A stretch of 24,232 nt of DNA from MED-G105 sp039819085 (GTDB lineage Bacteria > Pseudomonadota > Alphaproteobacteria > Caulobacterales > Parvularculaceae): positions 1-24,232 of the forward strand of contig JBCBSQ010000028.1 of NCBI GenBank assembly GCA_039819085.1, read 5' to 3'. Below are positions 15,765 through 23,167 of the stretch, one piece after another; the stretch's first letter is position 1; each line of letters starts with the position of its first letter. A program made the translations under genes and the position numbers. Below the pieces are notes generated by a model. It was not told the origin of the DNA, did no database searches, and saw only the letters and a list, made by a program, of their open reading frames with translations.

Positions 15765-16444
15765 TCCGACTGCGTTGCGCCCTGGCGAGCGTCGCCGCGC
15801 TCGCCGCCTCGCAGGGTTGCGTCTCGGTTCTGCCGGACGCCGATCCGGCCGCGCCGCGCTATGGCGTCAGCGCCATCCCGGCAGACGCGTTCACGTCCGT
15901 TTCAGAGGAGAGCGTCGACTGGTCGCTTTCCGTCGGCGACCCGTTGTCGACCCGCGCGATCGACACAGCCAACATCGCGCTCGTCTCCGGCCGCGCGCAA
16001 TATGAATATTACCCCGACGGCGAATGGGTCGACCGCGCGCCGCGGCTCGTCCATTCCGCCCTCGTCAGGAGCTTTGAGAACTCAGGGCGCATCGTGGCGG
16101 TCGGTGGGCGCGACAGCCAGCCGATCTCAGATTACCTCCTGCAGATCGACCTTAGGGATTTTGAAGCCGACTTGCGCTCTGGCGACTTGGTTGCGCGCGC
16201 CTCGATTTATGCCAGGCTGACAAATATCAGGGGGCGGATTTTTGCGGCGCAGCTTTTTGAAGCCGAGCGCCCGGTCCGCGTCGATGAAGCCGGCGCCGTC
16301 GCCGAAGCGCTCGACGCCGCCGCCGGAGAGCTCCTGCCGCGGATCGTCGACTGGGCGCTTGCGGCCGGCGAGGCCGCTGCGGAAACCGAAGGCTCGGAAT
16401 CCGAAGCGCGCGCCGCGGCGCGGGCGGCGCGTCGACGGCGTTAG
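15761..16444 (+). CDS. ABC-type transport auxiliary lipoprotein (PqiC-like family)
   Basis: This 227-residue protein begins with a signal peptide (MIRLRCALASVAALA) and a lipobox-like ASQG before Cys20, so it is a predicted lipoprotein. The body fits the ABC_trans_aux family (PqiC and relatives), with an early AAPRYG motif, YEYYPDGEWVDRAPRLVHSALVRS-type central segment and a late DAAAGELLPRIVDW helix. Members accompany MCE transporters and are thought to work at the outer membrane. It overlaps mlaD by four bases (ATGA) and closes the operon. The tail is an Arg/Ala/Glu-rich disordered stretch. Confidence 0.85.
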   Translation: MIRLRCALASVAALAASQGCVSVLPDADPAAPRYGVSAIPADAFTSVSEESVDWSLSVGDPLSTRAIDTANIALVSGRAQYEYYPDGEWVDRAPRLVHSALVRSFENSGRIVAVGGRDSQPISDYLLQIDLRDFEADLRSGDLVARASIYARLTNIRGRIFAAQLFEAERPVRVDEAGAVAEALDAAAGELLPRIVDWALAAGEAAAETEGSESEARAAARAARRRR

Positions 16445-16516
16445 GCTTGCGATCACGTTTACGGTTTTGGTCAGCCGTTTAACGCCATCCTCAGCTTCCA
16501 GTGATACGCCGTTCGC

Positions 16517-17932
16517 ATGAGCGAACCCGCCGCCGCATACGATCCTGTTCAGGATGCGATTGACTTTCTTTCGCCGTTGACGCCGGCGAAGCGTCATGCG
16601 GTTGTGCGGGCGATTGGGTTCGATGAAGAATCGCTGGCGGTGATGGCCTGGCTCGCCACTGAGCCCGATTGCGACCTCGCCACGGCTGCGATGGTCTTCT
16701 GGCGCCTGCGCACTCTGCCGGACATGGAAGATGATCGGCAGCGAACGCCGCGTTATGGCGCGGTTCGGGCGAAAATCCTTAACGATATCGTCGCGCGCGT
16801 CGAGAATGGGTCGTATACGTCTAGTGATCTGGCTTGGGACGGCTGCGAAGCGATGGAGCGTACGCAGCTCATTGACGCGCCGCAGGTGGATGGGCTCGAA
16901 GGCTATGCCGGCGAGGCGCCGTCGGCCCTCTTCGGCCCCTTTGGTGGATCCGCACTGGAGACCTTGAACCTCGTTTTTCTGGACTTTGACTACGCCGACG
17001 ACGACATCTTCGACGCGATGTGGAGATACGGCGGGTACGATCAGGTTGATCTCGCCGACTGGCTGGTCGGAAAGCCCGCAGACGTCTGGATGCAGACGTT
17101 TGAAGACCTCCTGAACGCCCATCCACACGACTTTTACGACTGGATGGCGCGGCAGCCGGAGTGCCCGTCTTGCGTCGCCGGCCGCATCTTCTGGGGGTGC
17201 TCAGATCCGTTCTACTCTATTCATGACCGTGCAGAGACGATCCTTTCGGGCGAGACCACGCGCGAAGACGCCTTTGGGACCGTCACCTATATTCTCGAGC
17301 GCTGGCGAAAAGGCGGCTACGCCGACAGCGCGCCAAACTATCAGTTCTGGTCCGGCGGCGAAGGCTACCTTGAGATGCTCAAGCAGTTTCCAGGCACGGC
17401 CGATCCACTCGACATTCCTCACTCGCTCTTGTTTTCGCAAGGAACCGAGCCCGCGCCGACGCTCCCCCTACTGAGCAGCGACTTTGTCTATTGGTGTGCG
17501 GTCGTAAGCTTCGGCGGCGGAGTGGAGCGGCCGCGTGAAAAGGCGCTTCAGCAATGGCGTTCGGACGCAGTCGTCGACACGACGCCAAGCGGGAATGAGA
17601 ATTGGAAAGCGTCTGACGCGCCGCCTGGCGGCGTCCACTCGGCCTTTTTCTATGGCGGCCCTTTCACGGGTGAAAAAGCTCAGATCGACCGCGCATGGAA
17701 GGTCTTCAATGGTGTTTCGGCCGTCCTCGCCATTGCAATGATCGCCGCTCTCCGTCTCGGCTTTAGCGGATTTGGCGCAGGGCTGCTGCTGGCGCTGATC
17801 GGCTTCGTTGCCTACGCGCAATCCTGCTTCAAGCTCGGCGGCTGGAGACGGCTGCTGCTCTGGTGGATCGGCGTTACCGCCATCTCCTTCTTTGGCGCTT
17901 TTTTCTTCCGTTGGCTGGACGGATTGGGCTAA
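16517..17932 (+). CDS. Uncharacterised protein with two DUF4274-like repeats and C-terminal membrane helices
   Basis: The 471-residue product has no assigned function. Two short segments resemble each other and the DUF4274 pattern: residues 40-63 (AVMAWLATEPDCDLATAAMVFW) and 206-227 (DFYDWMARQPECPSCVAGRIFW), sharing W-x-A/R-x-x-P-x-C-x-x-x-x-A-x-x-x-F-W. A Cys/Trp/acid-rich middle follows. The last ~75 residues form two or three membrane helices (VFNGVSAVLAIAMIAALRLG, then LLLALIGFVAYAQS and LLLWWIGVTAISFFGAFF), leaving a soluble N-terminal part on one side of the membrane. It has 72 bp of its own upstream region after the Mla operon and is convergent with the TipN-like gene. DUF4274 is assigned from memory of the pattern, hence moderate. 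Confidence 0.65.
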   Translation: MSEPAAAYDPVQDAIDFLSPLTPAKRHAVVRAIGFDEESLAVMAWLATEPDCDLATAAMVFWRLRTLPDMEDDRQRTPRYGAVRAKILNDIVARVENGSYTSSDLAWDGCEAMERTQLIDAPQVDGLEGYAGEAPSALFGPFGGSALETLNLVFLDFDYADDDIFDAMWRYGGYDQVDLADWLVGKPADVWMQTFEDLLNAHPHDFYDWMARQPECPSCVAGRIFWGCSDPFYSIHDRAETILSGETTREDAFGTVTYILERWRKGGYADSAPNYQFWSGGEGYLEMLKQFPGTADPLDIPHSLLFSQGTEPAPTLPLLSSDFVYWCAVVSFGGGVERPREKALQQWRSDAVVDTTPSGNENWKASDAPPGGVHSAFFYGGPFTGEKAQIDRAWKVFNGVSAVLAIAMIAALRLGFSGFGAGLLLALIGFVAYAQSCFKLGGWRRLLLWWIGVTAISFFGAFFFRWLDGLG

Positions 17933-17971
17933 CGGCCGCTTCCGACTGCAGTACGTCTCGCGCCGCCGCGC

Positions 17972-20353
17972 CTAAGCGAAATACCCGACCGTCGCGCCGA
18001 TGAGGAGATAGACCCGCCCGAGCGGCGAGGAGAGATAGGCCTCAAGATCGTCGTCAGCCGTGTCCGACGCTGTCGCTTCTTCGAGCAGGCTCTCGAACCC
18101 GTGCAGGAAGTCCTGGATCGCGGCGGCGAACGCCTTGTCCCGATCCGATTCCGTCCGGATACGACGCTTCACGTCCCCCTCGTCAAGCCGCAGGAGCCGG
18201 TTGGCGAAGAGGTTCCGGTCGCCGTCATCGAACCGAGCAAGGAGGCGTTCCGGCGGATCGCCGTAGAGCCGTCGGTCGAGGTTCAACGTGAAGTTCTGCA
18301 ACCGGTGGATGACGGCGACGGCGTCCGGCCCATCCTCGTCGTTCGCCGCGTCGCCGCTGTGAGAGCCGCTATCGCCGTTGGCCGGCGCGCGCGGGGAACC
18401 TTCGACTGCATCCGCTCGCTGCGCGGCGCCGAGGTCAAGCGGCTCCGCTTCATCAGTGGCGTTCAGGATATCCCGCCAACTGACTTTCTCTTTCGGCGCT
18501 GATTCTTTTGCGGGCGATTTGCGCGTCGGCTCGGCGTCGGTCGACTGGAACATCGCGCCTTTTGTGGCCCCGCTCGCCGGTCCTTGAGGCTTGCCCACAA
18601 GGCCAGGCGGCAGAAATCCTTTCGGCGCGCCGGCGCTTGAGGGCGCATTGGCGAGGGCCTGGCGCGCGGCATCGGCTTCCGCCATGCGCGCGGCGGCCTC
18701 CTGTTCGCGCAATTGAACTTCGGCGAGCCGCGACAGCCGTTCGGTCTGCCGCGCGATCGTGTCTGCAAGGCGATCGGCGCGCTGGCGCTGTTCGTCGATC
18801 AGGCTCTCGAGCCGTTCGTTTTCTTTCTGGAGCGCGGCCTGCGCGCTGGCGAGTTCCTGATTTCGATTTTGCACTTGCGAGGCGGCGCGTTCGCTCGCCT
18901 CCAAGGCTTCGCCGGCGGAGGCCTTCGCCGCCGCGCTCGCCGCGCGCACTTCCGCGGTCGCTTCGCGCGCCGCCTTGGCGGTGGTCTCCGCCGCGCCAGT
19001 CAATTGCGTCGCTGCGTCGATCGCCCGCGCCGCGTCCTCGCCGACCGCCTGCATGGAGGCGTCGGTCGCTGACTTCACGCCGTCCACCGCCGCGACAATG
19101 GCGTCGGCGATCCGGCCGCTTTCCCGAGCGGCGATGTCGACCGCCTCCTGAGCGGCGCGTTCGGCGCTTTCGCGCGAGGTTTCGATCGCGGCGGCGGACG
19201 CCTGAATCGCTTCTTCGCTCGCGCGTTCGGCGAACCTGCCGACATTCAGCGCGTTGCGCGCGGCGGCCTCGGCCGCTTCATTGGCGACAACGTTCATGGC
19301 GGCGGTCGCGCGCTTCGTGTCTTCCGCATGGCCTTCGATTGCGGCTGCGGCCGAGCCCGCCCTGTCTTCCGCGCCAAGAAGCGCGCCGCAGAGCGATTCG
19401 AAACTTGTCAGCGCGCGTTCGGCGATCTGCTCAAGCCGCCCGAGGCGCTCCTCGAGTCTCCGCTCGGCTTCTTCCGCTACTTCATTGTTTTCATTAAAAG
19501 AATCGATACTGGCTTGCGCTTTTTCCGCAATCGCTACAGCAAAGTCGTCGGCGCGGGCGTTCAGCTGTTCCGTCAATTTCATCAGCGTCGCGCGCTCCTT
19601 GGCGACGCGATCAAGCGCGCCGCTGGCGCCGCCCTCCATCGCCATGCCCGCGGTCTCGATGGCCTCCACATGCTGGCGGATCATCGCCTCCACCGAAGCC
19701 AGACGAATAAGCGAATCATCAATGCCGGTGTTGACCGCGTCGATCTGCGAGCGGACCGCGGCGCCGACCGTGCGCACATTGAAGACTGCGCTGCGCTCCG
19801 GCTCGGTCAGCCTGCGCGCTGAATCGACGAGCGCGTCGGCGGCCGACATCATCAGCATCTGGCGCGAGACGATGTAGCCGAGGATATAGATCATCACCGG
19901 CGCGATGATGGTGATGATCACCGCCCAGGTGGGATAGGCCGCGATGAGGTTCCAGCCTCTCAGCGATCCGAGGACGCTGTAGTGTCCGACGGCCGTCAGC
20001 ACCGGCCAGAAGATCAGCATCGCGCCCGCGATGAAGATCGCGCACAGCCGAGATGCGCGCGCGACCTCTTTACTGAGCCGGGGCCAGTCGGTGGCCTCCC
20101 AGTCGGACGCCGGTCCGGGCGCGCCCTCGATTGATGGATCTTCAAACATGTCCGCCCCATTGGGCGTGAATTCTCGGCCGTTCGGCGAAGCAGAGAGCTC
20201 ATCATCGCTGGCGTCAACGCCGCTGAACCGAACGCGCGAGCCGCTCGCGCCGCCAGCGATACGGTCGGACGGCGTCAGCGCAAGCGCCTCCGGCTCTGCG
20301 CCGTCGTCGAGGCCTTGTCGCGGTTGGTCGGGAACTTCATTAGCGTCCGGCAT
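17972..20353 (-). CDS. Large membrane-anchored coiled-coil protein, TipN-like polarity factor candidate
   Basis: The 793-residue protein has an acidic disordered N-terminus (~1-95), two membrane helices (about 100-122 and 140-165), a long helical region from about 170 to 560 very rich in Ala, Glu, Arg and Ser with heptad spacing, a Pro/Gly/Ser/Ala-rich linker, and a conserved-looking C-terminal helical domain (HRLQNFTLNLDRRLYGDPPERLLARF ... LSSPLGRVYLLIG). Two N-terminal helices followed by a very long coiled coil match Caulobacter TipN, the new-pole landmark, in layout and length. Sequence identity could not be tested, so the symbol is withheld. A chemoreceptor is unlikely because no signalling hairpin motif is seen. 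It is divergent from the ion-channel gene. Confidence 0.6.
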   Translation of the reverse strand: MPDANEVPDQPRQGLDDGAEPEALALTPSDRIAGGASGSRVRFSGVDASDDELSASPNGREFTPNGADMFEDPSIEGAPGPASDWEATDWPRLSKEVARASRLCAIFIAGAMLIFWPVLTAVGHYSVLGSLRGWNLIAAYPTWAVIITIIAPVMIYILGYIVSRQMLMMSAADALVDSARRLTEPERSAVFNVRTVGAAVRSQIDAVNTGIDDSLIRLASVEAMIRQHVEAIETAGMAMEGGASGALDRVAKERATLMKLTEQLNARADDFAVAIAEKAQASIDSFNENNEVAEEAERRLEERLGRLEQIAERALTSFESLCGALLGAEDRAGSAAAAIEGHAEDTKRATAAMNVVANEAAEAAARNALNVGRFAERASEEAIQASAAAIETSRESAERAAQEAVDIAARESGRIADAIVAAVDGVKSATDASMQAVGEDAARAIDAATQLTGAAETTAKAAREATAEVRAASAAAKASAGEALEASERAASQVQNRNQELASAQAALQKENERLESLIDEQRQRADRLADTIARQTERLSRLAEVQLREQEAAARMAEADAARQALANAPSSAGAPKGFLPPGLVGKPQGPASGATKGAMFQSTDAEPTRKSPAKESAPKEKVSWRDILNATDEAEPLDLGAAQRADAVEGSPRAPANGDSGSHSGDAANDEDGPDAVAVIHRLQNFTLNLDRRLYGDPPERLLARFDDGDRNLFANRLLRLDEGDVKRRIRTESDRDKAFAAAIQDFLHGFESLLEEATASDTADDDLEAYLSSPLGRVYLLIGATVGYFA

Positions 20354-20509
20354 CGATCATCCATCGCGCATCGCAAGGGGCTTAGCTGATTTTCGCGCGC
20401 CAAGCCAATGGCGGCGGCGCATTGACTGCGTCCTTGCGGAGGGATGGCGCGCCGCCGCAAAACGCCTCATTCAGAAGCCGTCGCGGCGAGCGGCGAATGG
20501 GAGACGTCA
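20354..20509. promoter_or_regulatory. Divergent intergenic region with GC-rich inverted repeat
   Basis: The region separates the TipN-like gene from the channel gene. A perfect 10-base inverted repeat, GCGGCGGCGC (20411-20420) and GCGCCGCCGC (20449-20458), surrounds 28 bases containing TTGACT and GGAGGG. It would place a stable hairpin in the channel's leader, about 50 bases before its start. Confidence 0.4.
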
Positions 20510-21289
20510 ATGCAAGCGAGAATACGCGCGATCGTTGAATCCGCCTTGTTCCAAGGGGTCATCATCGCCCTCATTCTATTCAACGCCGTGATCCTCGGGC
20601 TTGAGACAATCTCCGCCGTCAATGATCGGCACGGCGACCTGCTGCTGCTGATAGACCATACGATCATTTACATTTTTCTCATTGAAGTCCTTATGAGATT
20701 CGCCGCTGACCCGAAAAGCTACTTTCGGTCGGGCTGGAACATTTTCGATTTCGCCGTAGTGGCCGTCTCCTTGCCGGCGATGACGTCCGGGCTTGCGGCG
20801 GTGCGGGCGTTTCGGGTGCTGCGGGTGTTGAGGGTTGTGACGGTCATCCCGCGGATGCGGACGGTCGTCAGCGCGCTGTTCGATTCGATTCCGGGCATCG
20901 CGTCAGTCGGTGTCGTCCTCGTGCTCATCCTTTACGTCTTCTCGGTGATCGCCGCGAACCTCTATGGACCAACGCACCCGGACACGTTCGGCGACGTCTT
21001 CACTGCGATGTACACCCTGTTCACCGTCATGACCCTTGAAGGGTGGCGAGAGATCGCGGACGGGGTCGCGGAGACCCACCCCTATTCCTGGGTCTTTTTC
21101 CTGAGTTTTGTGCTGATCGCCACATTCACCATGTTGAACCTCTTCGTCGCCATCGTCGTTCGGGTGGTGGAGGAAGACGCGGAAGAGGCCCTTGACGACC
21201 AAACGACCGAGCTGCGCCGCGAGATTTCTGCCTTGCATGAGAAGCTCGACCGGCTCCTGGCCGCGCAAGGCTCCAGTATAAGCCAATAA
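20510..21289 (+). CDS. Single-domain voltage-gated cation channel (NaChBac/BacNav-like)
   Basis: This is a six-helix inner-membrane channel subunit, presumably homotetrameric, of 259 residues. The voltage sensor has S2 ExxxR (EVLMRF), S3 SGWNIFDFAVV, and S4 arginines every third residue (R99, R102, R105, R108). The pore has the filter T175-L-E-G-W179-R-E, then S6 with TMLNLFVAIVVRVV. The C-terminus is a short charged coiled coil (TTELRREISALHEKLDRLL), as in this family. The filter departs from the sodium-channel TLESW by having Gly in the Ser position and Arg-Glu after Trp, so ion selectivity is open. ATG 20510 is chosen because GGGAG lies 6 bases upstream; ATG 20444 would add 22 residues with its ribosome site too close. 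Confidence 0.92.
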   Translation: MQARIRAIVESALFQGVIIALILFNAVILGLETISAVNDRHGDLLLLIDHTIIYIFLIEVLMRFAADPKSYFRSGWNIFDFAVVAVSLPAMTSGLAAVRAFRVLRVLRVVTVIPRMRTVVSALFDSIPGIASVGVVLVLILYVFSVIAANLYGPTHPDTFGDVFTAMYTLFTVMTLEGWREIADGVAETHPYSWVFFLSFVLIATFTMLNLFVAIVVRVVEEDAEEALDDQTTELRREISALHEKLDRLLAAQGSSISQ

Positions 21290-21334
21290 GCGGCTTAACC
21301 GCTCCCGCGCGATTTTGTGCTATTGCGCGCGTAA

Positions 21335-21357
21335 GACGGCTTTTCTACGAAGCCGTC
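21335..21357. other. Perfect hairpin between the channel gene and isovaleryl-CoA dehydrogenase
   Basis: GACGGCTT (21335-21342) pairs with AAGCCGTC (21350-21357) over a 7-base loop. It lies 45 bases after the channel stop and 52 bases before the dehydrogenase start. The plus-strand flank is AAATAA, not a U-run, so terminator function is uncertain; a leader structure is equally possible. A 10-base direct repeat GTGGCCCGCA follows at 21366-21375 and 21383-21392. Confidence 0.45.
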
Positions 21358-21409
21358 AAATAAGCGTGGCCCGCAAACGCAAGTGGCCCGCAGGCCAAGG
21401 GAGCGCGCC

Positions 21410-22582
21410 ATGTTGTCCAACAGCCGTGTCGGCATGAATTTCGGGCTCGACCCGACGATTGAGGAAATGCGCGGCGCGGTGGCGCGCTGGGTCGACGAAC
21501 GTTTGCTCCCACGGGCCGGCGCAATCGACGAAAGCAACGAGTTCCCGCGTGACCTCTGGCCGGAGCTCGGCGAGCTTGGGGTCCTCGGCGTCACGGCGGA
21601 TGAAGAGCATGGCGGCCTCGGGCTCGGTTATCTGACCCATGTCGTCGTTATGGAGGAGATCTCGCGCGGCTCCGGCGCTGTCGGGCTTTCCTATGGCGCG
21701 CACTCCAACCTTTGCGTCAACCAGATCAATCTGAACGGCAGCAAGGATCAAAAGGAGCGGTACCTGCCAAAGCTGATCTCCGGCGAGCATCTCGGCGCTC
21801 TCGCCATGTCGGAGCCGGGTTCGGGCTCCGACGTCGTCTCCATGCGCCTGCGCGCGGAGAAGAAAGGCGATCGCTATGTCCTGAACGGCAACAAGATGTG
21901 GATCACCAATGGTCCGGGCGCGGACGTCCTGATGGTTTACGCCAAGACCGACGTCGGCGCCGGCAGCCATGGCATTTCCGCGTTCCTGATTGAGAAAGGC
22001 TTCAAAGGGTTCTCCACCGCCCAGAAGCTCGACAAGCTCGGCATGCGCGGCTCGGACACATGCGAGCTTGTGTTTGAAGACTGCGAAGTGCCCGAAGAGA
22101 ATCTCATCGGCGGGCTGAACCAGGGCGTGCGCGTCCTGATGTCAGGCCTCGATTATGAGCGCGCGGTCCTGTCGGCCGGGCCTTTGGGCATTATGCAGGC
22201 GGCGATGGACGTCGTCGTCCCCTACGTTCATGAACGCAAACAGTTCGGCAAGCCGATCGGCACGTTCCAGCTGGTGCAGGGCAAGATCGCCGACATGTAT
22301 ACGTCGATGAACGCCTGCAAGGCCTACGTCTACGCCGTTGCGGCGGCCTGCGACCGGGGCGAGACGACGCGCCAGGACGCGGCCGGATGCATTCTCTATG
22401 CGGCGGAGAAGGCGACCCAGGTGTGCCTTGACGCCATCCAGCTGCTTGGCGGCAATGGGTACATTAATGAGTACCCCACAGGCCGGCTCCTGCGCGACGC
22501 CAAACTCTATGAGATCGGCGCCGGCACGAGCGAGATCCGCCGCATGCTGATCGGCCGTGAGATATTCGAGGTGACGGCTTGA
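21410..22582 (+). CDS. liuA: Isovaleryl-CoA dehydrogenase
   Basis: This FAD enzyme of leucine catabolism oxidises isovaleryl-CoA to 3-methylcrotonyl-CoA and passes electrons to ETF. The 390-residue product matches the family length. Acyl-CoA dehydrogenase signatures are present: LAMSEPGSGSDVVSM, WITNGPGADVLMVYAKT, and the C-terminal GGNGYINEYPTGRLLRDAKLYEIGAGTSEIRR. The catalytic base is Glu250 in SGLDYERAVLSAGPLG, the position used by isovaleryl-CoA dehydrogenases rather than the C-terminal Glu of medium-chain enzymes. ATG 21410 follows AAGGGAG; an upstream GTG at 21383 is less likely. The usual partner genes (methylcrotonyl-CoA carboxylase, HMG-CoA lyase) are not next to it. Confidence 0.95.
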   Translation: MLSNSRVGMNFGLDPTIEEMRGAVARWVDERLLPRAGAIDESNEFPRDLWPELGELGVLGVTADEEHGGLGLGYLTHVVVMEEISRGSGAVGLSYGAHSNLCVNQINLNGSKDQKERYLPKLISGEHLGALAMSEPGSGSDVVSMRLRAEKKGDRYVLNGNKMWITNGPGADVLMVYAKTDVGAGSHGISAFLIEKGFKGFSTAQKLDKLGMRGSDTCELVFEDCEVPEENLIGGLNQGVRVLMSGLDYERAVLSAGPLGIMQAAMDVVVPYVHERKQFGKPIGTFQLVQGKIADMYTSMNACKAYVYAVAAACDRGETTRQDAAGCILYAAEKATQVCLDAIQLLGGNGYINEYPTGRLLRDAKLYEIGAGTSEIRRMLIGREIFEVTA

Positions 22583-22640
22583 CGGTGCGCCGTTGTCGAT
22601 CCAGCGAGTTCGCTGAGTGTGGGCATTGCGCGCTCGAAGA

Positions 22641-22659
22641 TTCCCGCCTGGGCGGGGGA
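22641..22659. repeat. REP-like short palindrome after the dehydrogenase gene
   Basis: TTCCCGCC-TG-GGCGGGGGA gives a CCCGCC/GGCGGG stem (22643-22648 with 22651-22656). The flanking GATTCCCGCC...GACAGC resembles the GATTCCCGCC-type REP units common in proteobacteria. It could also end the dehydrogenase transcript. The rest of 22583-22748 shows no gene. Confidence 0.4.
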
Positions 22660-22799
22660 CAGCAAGAAGTAGAGCAGGGCGCGCCCAGTAGTATTCGTTT
22701 CCGCTGAGAGTTTGGCCCTGTTGTCGAAGTCGCTAGATGCAGCTTTAGGCAGGTGTAACAATATCCGAATACGCCGAATACGCGGCGCTGATTGTCGGT

Positions 22800-23000
22800 T
22801 TGATCGTACTACAAGTGATGATCACAATTCTGATTTCGAAATGGATGCGTAGCCTTCCTGAAGAAAGAAGGGAAGAGATTGATAGGGCGACGCGCCGGAT
22901 GGATAAAGTCGATAAGTTAGTCTGGCGATTTTTCCTCTGGCCACTGATTATTGCGCTTACCGTTGTAGTTGCGTACCTGTTTCTTACCGGCGAGCTATAG
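22800..23000 (+). CDS. Small two-helix membrane protein, start uncertain
   Basis: No family recognised. The frame is open from 22749 to the stop at 22998-23000. It shows a first membrane helix (YAALIVGLIVLQVMITILIS, which begins before the TTG at 22800), a highly charged amphipathic linker (MRSLPEERREEIDRATRRMDKVDK), and a second membrane helix (FFLWPLIIALTVVVAYLFL). From TTG 22800 it is 66 residues; ATG 22818 gives 60 and would cut the first helix. The best ribosome-like site, AGGCAGGT (22747-22754), is 6 bases before an ATA at 22761, which would restore the full helix. Its DNA is clearly more A/T-rich than neighbouring genes, hinting at a different origin. Confidence 0.5.
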   Translation: MIVLQVMITILISKWMRSLPEERREEIDRATRRMDKVDKLVWRFFLWPLIIALTVVVAYLFLTGEL

Positions 23001-23024
23001 GTCACTTTTTATCGCAGCGGCCTT

Positions 23025-23093
23025 CCCTCCCTTGAAAAGGGAGGGCTTGAGAGCCGAAACCGCGGAAGCGGTTTCGTTGCTCGAAAGGGAGGG
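23025..23093. repeat. Palindromic element with mutually exclusive hairpins
   Basis: CCCTCCCTT (23025-23033) can pair with AAGGGAGGG at 23037-23045 (3-base loop) or with an identical AAGGGAGGG at 23085-23093. Between these copies sits a perfect hairpin, CGAAACCGC (23055-23063) with GCGGTTTCG (23068-23076) and loop GGAA, extended by GAGC/GCTC. The compact arrangement resembles dispersed intergenic palindromic units. It follows the small membrane gene by 24 bases and could also end its transcript. Confidence 0.6.
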
Positions 23094-23167
23094 ATCCGGA
23101 TCTGCGGCGAAACGCGCCCGAACTTGTGGCGCATGCAGTCTTATTGGGCGGCAAACGAGAAGAAATC

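Noticed and set aside
16127..17128. 333-codon minus-strand frame opposite the auxiliary lipoprotein and the DUF4274-like gene
   Set aside because: It spans two plus-strand genes with better support and has no domain of its own.
18508..19497. 329-codon plus-strand frame opposite the TipN-like gene
   Set aside because: Extremely Arg/Ser/Pro-rich, the usual reverse reading of an Ala/Glu-rich coiled coil.
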